Shown: positions 31,436 to 40,975, numbered from the stretch's first letter. The stretch: DNA of 64,000 nucleotides from Thalassobacillus devorans (GCF_011761345.1 NZ_JAASRY010000002.1:558001-622000); one strand, 5' to 3'. Translations and numbers: made by a program. The notes: generated by a model from the sequence alone, not told the origin.

Positions 31436-31506
31436 TGGTTGATGTTACTTATGTGAATAAATGAACATTGTGTGTGGTATTTTGAGTAAAAGAGCTTCCA
31501 TATCAA

Positions 31507-31537
31507 AGACCCTGACCGGGAGGTCAGGGTCTCTTTT
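31507..31537. terminator. terminator between crh and clpP
   Basis: AGACCCTGACC (31507-31517) pairs perfectly with GGTCAGGGTCT (31522-31532), followed by CTTTTT on the plus strand. It stands between convergent genes. Confidence 0.88.
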
Positions 31538-31555
31538 TGAATGAAAAATTAATTA

Positions 31556-32146
31556 TTATTCGGTCGGCTTCTTTTCCATTACTTTGTCGATCAATCCATA
31601 TTCTTTCGCTGTATGAGCTGGCATAAAGTTATCACGGTCGGTATCCCGCTCGATAACCTCTAACGGCTGCCCAGTACGCTCAGAAAGGATTTTATTCAAC
31701 TTTTCACGCATTTGCAAGATACGGCGAGCATGAATTTCGATGTCAGCTGCCTGGCCTTGCGTTCCGCCTAATGGCTGGTGAATCATAACTTCACTGTTTG
31801 GTAGTGCATAACGCTTACCTTTTTCACCAGCAGCCAACAGGAAAGCTCCCATAGATGCTGCCATACCGATACAAATGGTAGATACATTGGGTTTGATGAA
31901 TTGCATCGTATCGTAAATTGCCATTCCAGCTGTAATAGATCCGCCTGGTGAGTTGATATAAAGAGAAATATCTTTATCTGGGTCATCAGCTGCCAGGAAT
32001 AGAAGCTGAGATACAATCGAATTAGAAACGTTATCATCGATTCCGCTTCCCAGCATAATGATTCGGTCTTTCAGCAAGCGTGAGTAGATATCGTATGCAC
32101 GTTCTCCGCGGTTTGTTTGTTCAATTACTGTAGGTACTAAATTCAA
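31556..32146 (-). CDS. clpP: ATP-dependent Clp protease proteolytic subunit
   Basis: Serine protease that forms the double-heptamer chamber used with ClpC, ClpX and ClpE for protein quality control. The 196-residue protein has catalytic Ser98 (GMAASMG), His123 (MIHQPLGG) and Asp172. The start is TTG at 32146, giving [24 protein letters not shown] as in B. subtilis. The upstream in-frame codons at 32161-32167 overlap the ribosome site AAGGAGGA and are rejected. Controlled by a CtsR box. Confidence 0.96.
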   Translation of the reverse strand: MNLVPTVIEQTNRGERAYDIYSRLLKDRIIMLGSGIDDNVSNSIVSQLLFLAADDPDKDISLYINSPGGSITAGMAIYDTMQFIKPNVSTICIGMAASMGAFLLAAGEKGKRYALPNSEVMIHQPLGGTQGQAADIEIHARRILQMREKLNKILSERTGQPLEVIERDTDRDNFMPAHTAKEYGLIDKVMEKKPTE

Positions 32147-32196
32147 TGTAAATTCCTCCTTCATCACTTATAATCATTGGATGATGTGATAGTTTT

Positions 32197-32226
32197 ATCA
32201 TACATCCAAGGTCAATAAAGGTCAAA
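32197..32226 (-). promoter_or_regulatory. clpP promoter with CtsR operator
   Basis: On the minus strand TTGACC (32220-32225) and TATGAT (32197-32202) are 17 bp apart. On the plus strand GGTCAATAAAGGTCAAA (32210-32226) matches the CtsR heptad repeat (RGTCAAANANRGTCAAA) at all but one position and covers the -35. Heat or protein-damage induction through CtsR follows. Confidence 0.88.
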
Positions 32227-32321
32227 CAAAATACTTCGACTTTATCAGGCAAAATTCCTTATACCATGATTCCCTAAATTAGTCAGAATAAACCTGTCTA
32301 TATAGGTTTTTTCCAGCTGTT

Positions 32322-32924
32322 TTACAGTAGTTGATATTTGTTTTTTGGTCTTCCCCGACTGCCATAATCAGAAACAACTTCGATTTCCCCTTTTTCCGCC
32401 ATGTGGTGGAGGTAGCGATGGACAGTCTGGTAGGCGATTGGCAATTGCTGCTGAATCTCATTAATAGTTACCGGTTGTTTTTGATTATAGAGAAAGTGTT
32501 TAATCGACTTGCGTGTCTCTTTGTTGATTCCTTTGTCTACATATATATCCTGATCTGTATGAGCCAGTTTAGCGAATTTCATATTCAGTTTGATCCGTGA
32601 TATTAAGTCAGGAGCCTTTATTGGCTTCATGGCGAAATCTGTAGCCCCTGCTTCTAAAAAAGTGTTGGCAATATCCTGTCGGTCATCCACAGTTAAAACG
32701 ATGATAGGGATATGCTTGTTTTCCTTTCTAATGGCTTTGACAGTTTTCAACCCATCCCATTCCGGCATGTGGTAATCGAGTAAAACCAGGTCAGGATCGA
32801 GCTTTTGCAATAATGCCAACCCCTCCTTTCCATTGGAAGCTTCGGTGGATGGCCACTCACAAAATTCGCATATTTCTTTCAGGGTGAAACGTATGTCTTC
32901 ATTGTCATCGATGATCAAAATCAT
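32322..32924 (-). CDS. response regulator with C-terminal winged-helix domain
   Basis: A 200-residue response regulator. The receiver domain (about 1-115) has acidic pocket D6-D7, phospho-acceptor D50 (LLDYHMP), and Lys near residue 99 (AMKPIKAPDL). The C-terminal part (about 135-200) looks like a winged helix of the CitT/DcuR type: NQKQPVTINEIQQQLPIAYQTVHRYLHHMAEKGEIE, then GSRGRPKNKYQLL. The start overlaps the kinase stop by 4 nt. Target genes unknown; the nearby oligopeptide operon is a candidate only by position. Confidence 0.88.
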   Translation of the reverse strand: MILIIDDNEDIRFTLKEICEFCEWPSTEASNGKEGLALLQKLDPDLVLLDYHMPEWDGLKTVKAIRKENKHIPIIVLTVDDRQDIANTFLEAGATDFAMKPIKAPDLISRIKLNMKFAKLAHTDQDIYVDKGINKETRKSIKHFLYNQKQPVTINEIQQQLPIAYQTVHRYLHHMAEKGEIEVVSDYGSRGRPKNKYQLL

Positions 32925-34285
32925 CCTATCGCTTCCTTTCTTGAGTGCTGAGGGAGAGTTATCGTGGTGATAGTATAAGAACCTGGTTCACTCGAAACCT
33001 CAATACTGCCAGAATGACTCTCTATTACCCGTTTAACAAACGGCAGACCGATACCGGAAGAATTTTTAGTGCTGAAACCTTCCTGCCATATGTGAACAAG
33101 GTTGGCCTGATCGATTCCTGGCCCGTTATCTTCTATTCTGATGCAGGTTCTATTAGCTTGATTTGTTACATCCACTTTGATTTTTCCTCCGCGGTCATGT
33201 AAATAGATCATTGAGTTCTCCAGTACATTGGAGATTGCCCTGGAAAATCGTATTTTGTTTACATATAAAGGCGGAATAGCTTCTTCGATACGAACTTCGA
33301 AGTCAATTGGCAGGTCATCTGTGTTTAAGTGACTCATCACATAATCAAGCAATTCTTCCGCCGGGATTTCTTTTCGAATATCTTCATAAAGAATATCGGA
33401 AATCATTTCTTTCATTTTTACGACCGATTGATTAATTCGGCTAAAATAACTTTTGGATTTGTAGTCATCTGCCTTTACCTTCATTTCCATCAAAGATAAT
33501 AGCCCTTCGATCGCTACCAACGGTGTTTTTAAGTCGTGGACTAGTGTATGCATCTCCTGATAAACCTTGGACTCGATTAAATCATTCCTGGTCTTTTGCA
33601 GTTCTTTTCCTTGTGCCTGGTACAATTTCAAAGTAGCGATTTGTTTGTTGAATAAGTGAATCAGCGTAGTAAAAATCAAGGCGATAATGAAGAAAATAAG
33701 GAAAAATACTAACGCAATCGTGCTGAAAAGGTTATGATCGGTCAAAAATTCATCTACAGCCTTTAAGCTTACAGCCAGGTCGTTTGTTCCAAATCCATAA
33801 TGGCTTAAAGACGGAATCAAATTAAGCCATTGGAGCGAGGTCGTCGTCAAAATCAACAAAACGAGAAAGGTTAAAGCGAAATAGCGCTGCCTTGGGAGGT
33901 AGGTACTAAATAACAAGATAAAGCCGATCGTCAGTAATTGCGGAAGGTACGCATAATATTCAGCATAAAGGAAGTTCAGCGCCCAAACTGCCATTAATGA
34001 CAGGATGGCATAAACGACTTGGAAGCGGACGGTAGTGCTGTTTTTAACAAAATATCTAGTCAGGAATAATGTACCGAAAAAAATCATGGAAAACATCAGT
34101 ACGTTCCGCGAAATATAGGCAAAGGCAGTCACCAGCAGCTTCCCGCTGTCTTCCTCAATAAGACTGCGGTCGATCTCTTCATAAATGAACATGGACCAGT
34201 CCATCGTCAATGCTGGTATCAGCATTCCGTAAAAAACAAGTACAATTCCGAGGGTACCCCAGAATGGGTGTGTTTGCTGTTTCAT
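32921..34285 (-). CDS. membrane sensor histidine kinase
   Basis: A 454-residue kinase. Its N-terminal half has about seven hydrophobic segments (around 10-30, 48-78, 88-106, 113-130, 137-157 and 188-210) with a non-membrane stretch near 160-186. Then come a short coiled coil, the H box MHTLVHDLKTPL with His250, the N box (NVLENSMIYL near 350) and G boxes DNGPGID and GIGLPFVKRVIESHSG near 385-425. The kinase type is HisKA-like. It lies 11 nt after the DUF6305-like gene and overlaps the regulator by 4 nt, so the three are one unit. Signal unknown. Confidence 0.9.
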   Translation of the reverse strand: MKQQTHPFWGTLGIVLVFYGMLIPALTMDWSMFIYEEIDRSLIEEDSGKLLVTAFAYISRNVLMFSMIFFGTLFLTRYFVKNSTTVRFQVVYAILSLMAVWALNFLYAEYYAYLPQLLTIGFILLFSTYLPRQRYFALTFLVLLILTTTSLQWLNLIPSLSHYGFGTNDLAVSLKAVDEFLTDHNLFSTIALVFFLIFFIIALIFTTLIHLFNKQIATLKLYQAQGKELQKTRNDLIESKVYQEMHTLVHDLKTPLVAIEGLLSLMEMKVKADDYKSKSYFSRINQSVVKMKEMISDILYEDIRKEIPAEELLDYVMSHLNTDDLPIDFEVRIEEAIPPLYVNKIRFSRAISNVLENSMIYLHDRGGKIKVDVTNQANRTCIRIEDNGPGIDQANLVHIWQEGFSTKNSSGIGLPFVKRVIESHSGSIEVSSEPGSYTITTITLPQHSRKEAIG

Positions 34286-34296
34286 TCTGAATCCCC

Positions 34297-34887
34297 CTAC
34301 CTGAACACCGAGTTGAATGGTGTTTTCATATCTTCTATTTCATTTACAAAGGTGGACTTTATTTTATAGTCGTGAATCATGCCCATTAAATTTTGGGGAG
34401 GAACCTCATGCTCTTTTCCAATAAAATAATCTGCATAAGGAAGAGTCATCGTTAAAAACTCCCATGATTCTTCATAATCCCGATATTGGACATCCAAATC
34501 AAAAATTACCACCGGTACTTGCTCTGCTTCTGCCTCTTTCATTAACTCAACGATACGTTCTTTTTCCTGAGCCAACCTTCTATTTTTATGTAGCAAGCCG
34601 TTGTAGCTATAGCCAGCTACAATGACCAGCGTCTCATATTCGTATAAATCTGTTGCCAACGCCCTGGGGCGGTATTCGGCATCGAGATGGAGCTGTTGGG
34701 CAAGCTTATGGACAATCCCGCCTTCCACAGTTTGTCCTGCAGAAGTAATTAAGACGGGTTCTTTCCCGATTGGTGCAGGAAGGTTTGGATACATATATGT
34801 CGTTTTTCCTGATGCCTGATAGGAATGGTGTCCGATCACAATAAGACTGATAACAAAGCATAACAATATGATGGAGTATTTCTTCAA
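34297..34887 (-). CDS. exported DUF6305-like protein
   Basis: A 196-residue protein with an N-terminal signal peptide or anchor (KKYSIILLCFVISLIVIGHHS, residues 2-22) and no lipobox, followed by a soluble alpha/beta domain. Features include EPVLITSAGQTVEGG near residue 43, ETLVIVAGYSYNGL near residue 85 and VPVVIFDLDVQYRD near residue 123. I recognise it as resembling the DUF6305 family, whose function is not known. The start is TTG at 34887, 9 nt after AGGGGG. As first gene of a kinase/regulator operon it may be an extracytoplasmic accessory to the kinase; that is inference. Confidence 0.7.
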   Translation of the reverse strand: MKKYSIILLCFVISLIVIGHHSYQASGKTTYMYPNLPAPIGKEPVLITSAGQTVEGGIVHKLAQQLHLDAEYRPRALATDLYEYETLVIVAGYSYNGLLHKNRRLAQEKERIVELMKEAEAEQVPVVIFDLDVQYRDYEESWEFLTMTLPYADYFIGKEHEVPPQNLMGMIHDYKIKSTFVNEIEDMKTPFNSVFR

Positions 34888-35116
34888 AAGGCATTTCCCC
34901 CTATTTGGTGTATCAAATCTATAAGCTTTAGCGGTTAATCAGAAGCGAAAGGCACTTTTACTATTATTTTACTTAAATATTCTGAATAATGAAAGGTGCA
35001 TTTAATCAGCCTGGTTAAAAAAGGAGGAGAATGCAGCAGGACTAATAGGTTGGAGGTTTAATAATTTGTCTCTGGTGGATTGATAGGAGAGGGGCATTGG
35101 ATCTATATGGCAAAAA
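34888..35116. other. intergenic region upstream of the DUF6305-kinase-regulator operon
   Basis: About 230 AT-rich bases between the DUF6305-like gene and the terminator of the oligopeptide operon. The promoter of the signalling operon must lie here, reading to the left, but no good -35/-10 pair is seen. No ORF with a ribosome site is seen. Confidence 0.4.
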
Positions 35117-35153
35117 AATCGAGTATAAAACCAATAGATTTTTATACTCGATT
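35117..35153 (-). terminator. terminator of the oligopeptide transport operon
   Basis: AATCGAGTATAAAA (35117-35130) pairs perfectly with TTTTATACTCGATT (35140-35153). On the minus strand it is followed by a run of seven T. The stem shares its 12-bp core and adjacent CC with the yvlD terminator at 10099. Confidence 0.9.
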
Positions 35154-35214
35154 ACATCTGCTGATTTAATTGTTGACCCATAACCACTGGAACTACTTTC
35201 TTACAACAGTTATT

Positions 35215-36120
35215 TTATTGTTTTAAGCGTGGGTCGAGTGCATCTCGCAGTCCATCACCCAGCAGGTTGAATCCTAAAACAACGAGAAGGATAGCGAAGC
35301 CAGGGAACATGACTACCCATGGAGCAGTCTGCAGAGCGGAGCGGCCATCACTTAGCATGGCTCCCCATTCAGGGAGAGGTGGCTGTGCCCCTAACCCTAG
35401 GAAACTCAGGCCTGCTGCATCCAAAATAGCAGTACCTATCGTTAGAGTCGCCTGGACAATAATTGGCGCCAGGCAATTCGGTAATACGTGAGAAAATAAA
35501 ATTCTTCCATTCTTCGCACCAATTACACGGGAAGCCTCGATATATTCCGTTTCTTTGACAGAGAGCACGGTCGATCGTACAATCCTGGCAAAATGGGGGA
35601 CACCGACGATTCCAACGGCAATCATAGCGTTTGTCAGGCTTTTCCCTAAGACAGCAACTAATGCAATCGCCAATAGAATACTAGGAAAAGCCATCATTAT
35701 ATCAATCAGCCGCATGATAATTTGATCTACCCACCGCCCGAAGAATCCGGCCACAGCACCTAGAAATACACCGACAATCATTGAGATTCCTACAGTGATG
35801 ACACCAATTTGAATAGTTATCCGTGATCCGTAGACAATTCGTGAGAAGATATCTCTTCCAAGTTCATCCGTTCCTAGCAAATGTTCAGAGGAAGGAGATT
35901 GATATCGGTCAATAATGCTTTGGTCTGTTGGTGAATGGGTTGCGATTTGAGGTGCGAATATAGCAACCACAATCAGTAATGTTATGATGACCAACCCGAT
36001 TAAAGACGTTTTACTTTTGATTACCCTGGATAAGGAGTCAAGCCAGAGGCTCGAGTTCTTTTTTCGATTTATTGCAGGATCCATCTGATCCGCTTTTGCT
36101 TCAGCAGCCAAGGTTTCCAC
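35215..36120 (-). CDS. oligopeptide/dipeptide ABC transporter permease (OppC/DppC type)
   Basis: Inner permease subunit of a peptide importer. The 301-residue protein has an N-terminal cytoplasmic tail, a first membrane segment at about 38-60, and the DELGRDIFSRIVYGSRITIQIG region at about 91. Further membrane helices follow, with the EAA loop YIEASRVIGAKNGRILFSHVLPN near residue 203 that contacts the ATPases. The start is GTG at 36120, 8 nt after the DppB-like gene. Last gene of the operon. Confidence 0.9.
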   Translation of the reverse strand: METLAAEAKADQMDPAINRKKNSSLWLDSLSRVIKSKTSLIGLVIITLLIVVAIFAPQIATHSPTDQSIIDRYQSPSSEHLLGTDELGRDIFSRIVYGSRITIQIGVITVGISMIVGVFLGAVAGFFGRWVDQIIMRLIDIMMAFPSILLAIALVAVLGKSLTNAMIAVGIVGVPHFARIVRSTVLSVKETEYIEASRVIGAKNGRILFSHVLPNCLAPIIVQATLTIGTAILDAAGLSFLGLGAQPPLPEWGAMLSDGRSALQTAPWVVMFPGFAILLVVLGFNLLGDGLRDALDPRLKQ

Positions 36121-36128
36121 ATCCTTTC

Positions 36129-37133
36129 CTAATCCAGTTTGATTCTTGGGTCGAATAACGTATATAGGATATCAGTGATTAAGTTTACCAATACAAAAAT
36201 GATAGCGATGATTAAAATAGTGCTTTGGACGACAGGATAATCACGGCTTAGGATAGCATCGACTACATATCTTCCGACACCTGGCCAAGAGAAAATCGTC
36301 TCCGTTAAGACGGCGCCCCCTAAAAGAAATCCAAACTGCAATCCAATGACAGTGAGAACCGGAAGGGAAGCGTTTTTCAGGGCGTGTTGGAAGATAACCA
36401 ATCGGCCGGCTAACCCTTTTGCGTTGGCAGTTCGTATGTAGTCCTGTTTCATGACTTCTAACATACTTGAACGAGTCATACGCGCGATGATAGCCATTGG
36501 GATGGTGGCAAGTGCCAGGCCGGGCATCAATAGGTGTCGGAATGCATCGATGAATGCTGTCCCGTTCAAGGTCAGGATGCTGTCTACCAAATATAAGTTG
36601 GTGATTTTTGTCAACTCAATATCATTGGATAGCCTTCCGGATGGAGGTAACCAATTCAGTTCTACAGAAAATAGCCAAATCATCATTAAACCAAGCCAAA
36701 ATATTGGCATCGAGACACCGAATAATGCTCCACTCATACTCAGGTTGTCAAACCAGGAGTATTGCTTGACTGCTGCGATCACTCCGGCCAGTACTCCAAT
36801 AACAACAGCGATTGTCATAGCAAATAGGGTCAATTCAATCGTAGCTGGCAGTCGGCCGCCTATCTCTGAAGCAACTGATTCTTTGGATTTGATTGAGTCA
36901 CCTAGATCGCCGGTGGCTATCTTACCCATAAAGTTTCCATATTGGACAATATAAGGGTCATTTAGGTTCAATTCTTCCCGCAGCATTTCCAGCTGCGCTT
37001 CTGTCGCTTTTTCTCCTAGAATACTTCTGGCTGGATCTCCAGGAACCAGATGCATCAGGGAAAAGGCGATAATCGATACACCGATAATTACGGGTATCAA
37101 GGATACAAGACGTCTAATAATATAATTGAGCAT
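36129..37133 (-). CDS. oligopeptide/dipeptide ABC transporter permease (OppB/DppB type)
   Basis: Partner permease of 334 residues, with an N-terminal membrane helix (RRLVSLIPVIIGVSIIAFSLMHLVPGDP), further helices and the EAA loop YIRTANAKGLAGRLVIFQHALKN near residue 231. The start is ATG at 37133; the TTG further upstream is part of TTGGAGG, the ribosome site. A hairpin separates it from the binding-protein gene, which may set a lower expression level for the permeases. Confidence 0.92.
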   Translation of the reverse strand: MLNYIIRRLVSLIPVIIGVSIIAFSLMHLVPGDPARSILGEKATEAQLEMLREELNLNDPYIVQYGNFMGKIATGDLGDSIKSKESVASEIGGRLPATIELTLFAMTIAVVIGVLAGVIAAVKQYSWFDNLSMSGALFGVSMPIFWLGLMMIWLFSVELNWLPPSGRLSNDIELTKITNLYLVDSILTLNGTAFIDAFRHLLMPGLALATIPMAIIARMTRSSMLEVMKQDYIRTANAKGLAGRLVIFQHALKNASLPVLTVIGLQFGFLLGGAVLTETIFSWPGVGRYVVDAILSRDYPVVQSTILIIAIIFVLVNLITDILYTLFDPRIKLD

Positions 37134-37164
37134 GCTGCATTCCTCCAAAATTTAAAAAGCTGTT

Positions 37165-37223
37165 CAAAGGGGCTTTAGCTAGCAGCTGGCAGCTGTCTGC
37201 CGTTGCCGTGTAGAGCCCCTTTG
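37165..37223 (-). terminator. intercistronic hairpin between binding protein and permease genes
   Basis: CAAAGGGGCT (37165-37174) and AGCCCCTTTG (37214-37223) form the base of a long stem with an inner GC-rich part. No T run follows on the minus strand, so it is more likely a partial terminator or an mRNA-stabilising element than a full stop. Confidence 0.6.
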
Positions 37224-37292
37224 ATTTTTACAGCCTTTTTATAGCCTGTTTGAAAGGGAGCGGGAAGGGAATACCCTTTCCATAAACCTCAA

Positions 37293-38939
37293 TTAGTTCA
37301 GTTCTAAGTAGTTAAAAGGTTCACTTCCTGTTGGATGAGGAATATAGTTCTGAACTTCTTTCTTCACGGCAAGTGGTGGTGTTGTGTGAGCAATAGGGAA
37401 CCATGGTGCATCTTCGTGGATGATTTCCTGTGCTTCTTCATAAAGTCCGACACGTTTCTCCTGGTCAAGTTCTGTTTGCGCCTGCTTTAAGATATCATGC
37501 AGTTCATCATTCTTATAGAAGGCGATGTTTCCTGCAGAACCTTTTTTCGCATTATCTTTATCCAGTAATACATATAGGAAGTTGTCAGGGTCACCATTGT
37601 CACCTGTCCATCCTAAGAAAGCCATATCGTGATCGCCATTTTCAGTAGCACTTAAATGAGAATCCCATTCGTTCTCGACGATTTCAACGTCAACGTTGAC
37701 TTCTTTTAACATTTCCTGGATAGCCTGCGCAGCGAACTTCGGCTGTGGAAGATATGGGCGCGGATTGGACATTGTATACAGTGTGATACTCATGCCATCG
37801 CCGTATCCAGCTTCAGCAAGTAGTGATTTGGCTTCTTCGACATCGTAGCCGTAATCTTCTACGTCATCGTTATAGCCCCATAGGGAAGGCGGCATTGGAT
37901 TTTTAGCAGGTTTTCCAATACCTTCAAACAAGGAAAGTAATTTTTCTTTATCAATGGCCAGGTTAATTGCCTGACGGACTTTCTTGTCTTTTAATGGGCC
38001 TTCTTTATCTGTGTTCATAGCCATATAGGATACGTTCATAGACGGACGACGGATGATTTGTAATGCTTCATCATCTTCTGCCTGCTGGATATCCTGTGGG
38101 TTCATTCCATTCATTGCATCAATAGAACCTGATTGCAATTCCATGAAACGAGCACCATTATCTGGAATAACACGGAAAATCACTGTATCGACTTTAGCTG
38201 TTTCTCCGAAATAATCTTCGTTTTTAGATAAGGTAATGCTGTCATCCTGTTTCCACTCTTCAAAAATGAATGGACCGGTACCGACAGGGTTTTTGAAGTA
38301 GTCATCTCCGTGCTCTTCAATAGCATCCGGGCTTGCAATACCAAATGGAGGCATAGCAAGTGTGTTCAGGAACGGTGCATTAGGTTCAGATAGTGTGAAT
38401 GTAACTTCATAATCTCCTGTAGCTTCTACATTTTCGATGATTCCACTGGGGTTTTCGTCAGATGCCCCGAACATATAACCGTAGTAGACATATTCTGCTC
38501 CTTCGGTCCAACGTTCGAAGTTGAAAACAACGTCTTCTGCAGTAAAGTCTGTGCCATCATGGAATGTAACATCATCCCGTAGTTGGAATGTCCATTCCAG
38601 GCCATCATCACTTGTATCCCATTCTGTAGCCAGGGCAGGTACTACTTCTGTACCTTCCTGTTCATAACGAACAAGTGTGTCATAGATCTGGTTGGTGACA
38701 TAAATCGATTCACCATCGGTAACCTTAGAAGGGTCAAGCTGTTCAGAGTCGGCTCCTCGGCCAAATACGAATGTGCTGCTGCCGCCGCTGCCTTCCTCAG
38801 CGGACTCGGAATCTGTGGTATCCTGGCTGTTACTGTCTTCACCTTCCGAATTGGCTTCATCGTTATTGCTGCACCCAGCTACGACAAGAACCAGCAGTGT
38901 GAAAACGGTCAATAACATCCAAAGTGCTTTTTTCTTCAC
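37293..38939 (-). CDS. peptide ABC transporter substrate-binding lipoprotein
   Basis: Family 5 extracellular solute-binding lipoprotein (548 residues) that delivers oligopeptides or dipeptides to the permease. It has a lipoprotein signal peptide with lipobox VAGC (Cys23) and then a highly acidic Ser/Glu/Asp linker (about 24-55). The family core includes LEWTFQLRDDVTFHDGTDFTAEDVVFNFERW near residue 113 and KKVRQAINLAIDKEKL near residue 316. Start GTG at 38939 after AAGGGGGA. The acidic linker resembles those of salt-tolerant bacteria. Substrate size class is not resolved. Confidence 0.92.
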   Translation of the reverse strand: MKKKALWMLLTVFTLLVLVVAGCSNNDEANSEGEDSNSQDTTDSESAEEGSGGSSTFVFGRGADSEQLDPSKVTDGESIYVTNQIYDTLVRYEQEGTEVVPALATEWDTSDDGLEWTFQLRDDVTFHDGTDFTAEDVVFNFERWTEGAEYVYYGYMFGASDENPSGIIENVEATGDYEVTFTLSEPNAPFLNTLAMPPFGIASPDAIEEHGDDYFKNPVGTGPFIFEEWKQDDSITLSKNEDYFGETAKVDTVIFRVIPDNGARFMELQSGSIDAMNGMNPQDIQQAEDDEALQIIRRPSMNVSYMAMNTDKEGPLKDKKVRQAINLAIDKEKLLSLFEGIGKPAKNPMPPSLWGYNDDVEDYGYDVEEAKSLLAEAGYGDGMSITLYTMSNPRPYLPQPKFAAQAIQEMLKEVNVDVEIVENEWDSHLSATENGDHDMAFLGWTGDNGDPDNFLYVLLDKDNAKKGSAGNIAFYKNDELHDILKQAQTELDQEKRVGLYEEAQEIIHEDAPWFPIAHTTPPLAVKKEVQNYIPHPTGSEPFNYLELN

Positions 38940-38979
38940 AATTAGTTCCCCCTTAAATGGAATGTAATGAAATTAAGTA

Positions 38980-39981
38980 TTAGACAAGCGTTGCTTCCGT
39001 GTCTTCTACCACCTCCTTAACGAGATGGCAGGCAACTTGATGCTCTGCACCTGGCACCTGTTTTAAGACCGGTTTTTTCTGTTTGCATATATCTTCTGCC
39101 CAAGGGCACCTGGTGTGGAACTTACATCCTTGAGGAGGATTAGAAGGAGAAGGAAGATCTCCCTCAAGGGTGATGCGTTCCCGTTTTTCTAAGGGCCGTG
39201 CCTCGGGAATGGATGATAATAATGCTTTAGTATAGGGATGTTTAGGGTTTCCGTACAGCTCTTCCACATCTCCTATTTCTACAATCTCACCTAAGTACAT
39301 GACAGCGACTCGGTCACTGATATGATGGACGACACTGAGGTCATGGGCAATAAAGATATAAGTGAGATTGAATTCTTTTTGTAAATCTTCCATCAAGTTG
39401 ATGACCTGTGCCTGAATAGATACGTCCAAAGCAGAAACAGGTTCATCACAAATAATCAATTCCGGGTCCAAAGCTAAGGCTCTTGCAATCCCGATCCTCT
39501 GTCTTTGTCCTCCACTGAACTCATGTGGATAGCGGGACTTATGGTAACTGTCCAGCCCTACTACTTCGAGCAGCTTATCCAGTTTTTGCTGCCGTTTTTC
39601 TTTTGACATGCCGAAAATTTTCATCGGTTCTGTCACCGTCTGTTCAATAGTTTTGCGAGGATTCAAGGAAGCGTAAGGGTCCTGAAAAATAAGCTGCATT
39701 TCTTTACGAAGCTTCCGTAATTCTTCCCCCTTCACATCGGTGATGTCCTGACCTTTATAAAAAATCTTGCCATCTGTCGGCTCCAGCAGCTTCAGTATGG
39801 TCCGACCCGCTGTGGATTTACCGCATCCACTTTCACCGACCAGACCGAGTGTCTCCCCTTGATTGACAGTGATGGATATGCCATCGACAGCCTGAACAGC
39901 TCCTGTTTGTTTAGGGAAAATTGCCCCTTTATAAATAGGGAAATGTTTTTTTAAATTTTGGACACGTAAAAGTTCACTCAT
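38980..39981 (-). CDS. peptide ABC transporter ATPase (OppF/DppF type)
   Basis: ATP-binding subunit of 333 residues. It has Walker A GESGCGKST near residue 48, ABC signature FSGGQRQRIGIARAL near residue 153, Walker B LIICDEPVSALD near residue 173, and the C-terminal oligopeptide-transporter extension with cysteines CKFHTRCPWAEDIC near residue 288 (oppD/F family). It overlaps the OppD-like gene by 8 nt. Confidence 0.93.
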   Translation of the reverse strand: MSELLRVQNLKKHFPIYKGAIFPKQTGAVQAVDGISITVNQGETLGLVGESGCGKSTAGRTILKLLEPTDGKIFYKGQDITDVKGEELRKLRKEMQLIFQDPYASLNPRKTIEQTVTEPMKIFGMSKEKRQQKLDKLLEVVGLDSYHKSRYPHEFSGGQRQRIGIARALALDPELIICDEPVSALDVSIQAQVINLMEDLQKEFNLTYIFIAHDLSVVHHISDRVAVMYLGEIVEIGDVEELYGNPKHPYTKALLSSIPEARPLEKRERITLEGDLPSPSNPPQGCKFHTRCPWAEDICKQKKPVLKQVPGAEHQVACHLVKEVVEDTEATLV

Positions 39982-40975
39982 GGACGGTCACCTTCTCTTC
40001 CTGTTCATACAATAAGCAGCGCACAAAATGATCTGTTTCATCTTCTGATAGAGCAGGATCTTTTATCAGACACTCATCCTTGACGTGAGAACACCTGGGT
40101 GCGAAGCTGCATCCTTTTGGCAAGTCCCTTAAATCAGGTGGCAAGCCTTTAATGGCCTCGAGTCTTTCTTTACGATTGTGAATTTGCGGGATAGATGATA
40201 ATAATCCCCAGGTATAAGGATGCTTTGGTTTATCAAATAATTCTTTGACGCTCGAGAATTCTACAGGCTTTCCGGCGTACATAACCATCACACGGTCACA
40301 TACTTCTGCCACAACACCGAGATCGTGGGTGATCATAATGATTGCCATGCCTAATTCTTGCTGCAGTTTTTTTAACAAATCTAGTATTTGTGCCTGGATG
40401 GTTACATCGAGGGCGGTCGTAGGTTCATCGGCAATCAAAACTTTAGGGTTACAGGCAAGTGCCATCGCAATCATGACACGCTGCCGCATTCCTCCACTGA
40501 ATTCATGGGGGTAGTTTTTCAAACGTTTGGCGGCATCAGGGATACCCACTAAATCGAGCAACTCGATTGCGCGAATACGTGCTTGCTGTTTATTCATATT
40601 TTCATGAGTCATTATGGTTTCCAGCATCTGTTTTTCCACAGAAAATACCGGATTAAGGGAAGTCATTGGATCTTGGAAGATCATCGAAATGTCTTTCCCG
40701 CGTATTTTTCTCATCTCTTTTTCTTTCTTAGGCAGGAGGCTTTCACCTTTGAAACGAATATCACCTGAAACGATTCTGCCTGGGGGGGATGGAACTAATT
40801 TCATTATCGACATAGCCGTGATACTCTTACCGGAACCCGATTCTCCTACAATTCCTAGTGTTTCTCCAGGTTTGACAGAAAAACTGACACCATCAACGGC
40901 TTTAACGACTCCGGATTTAGTGAAAAAGTGTGTATGTAAATCTTCTACTTCCAGAATGGGAAGATGGTCAGCCAT
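39974..40975 (-). CDS. peptide ABC transporter ATPase (OppD/DppD type)
   Basis: Second ATP-binding subunit, 333 residues, and first gene of the operon D-F-binding protein-B-C. It has Walker [10 protein letters not shown] near residue 44, signature [15 protein letters not shown] near residue 154, Walker [12 protein letters not shown] near residue 175 and the family C-terminal [14 protein letters not shown]. The start is ATG at 40975 after AAGGAGG. A -10-like TATAAT (minus strand, 41023-41028) lies upstream without a clear -35. Confidence 0.93.
   Translation of the reverse strand: MADHLPILEVEDLHTHFFTKSGVVKAVDGVSFSVKPGETLGIVGESGSGKSITAMSIMKLVPSPPGRIVSGDIRFKGESLLPKKEKEMRKIRGKDISMIFQDPMTSLNPVFSVEKQMLETIMTHENMNKQQARIRAIELLDLVGIPDAAKRLKNYPHEFSGGMRQRVMIAMALACNPKVLIADEPTTALDVTIQAQILDLLKKLQQELGMAIIMITHDLGVVAEVCDRVMVMYAGKPVEFSSVKELFDKPKHPYTWGLLSSIPQIHNRKERLEAIKGLPPDLRDLPKGCSFAPRCSHVKDECLIKDPALSEDETDHFVRCLLYEQEEKVTVHE

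Noticed and set aside
36451-36954. 167-residue plus-strand ORF inside the OppB-like gene
   Set aside because: Antisense to a clear permease with EAA loop; no ribosome site.
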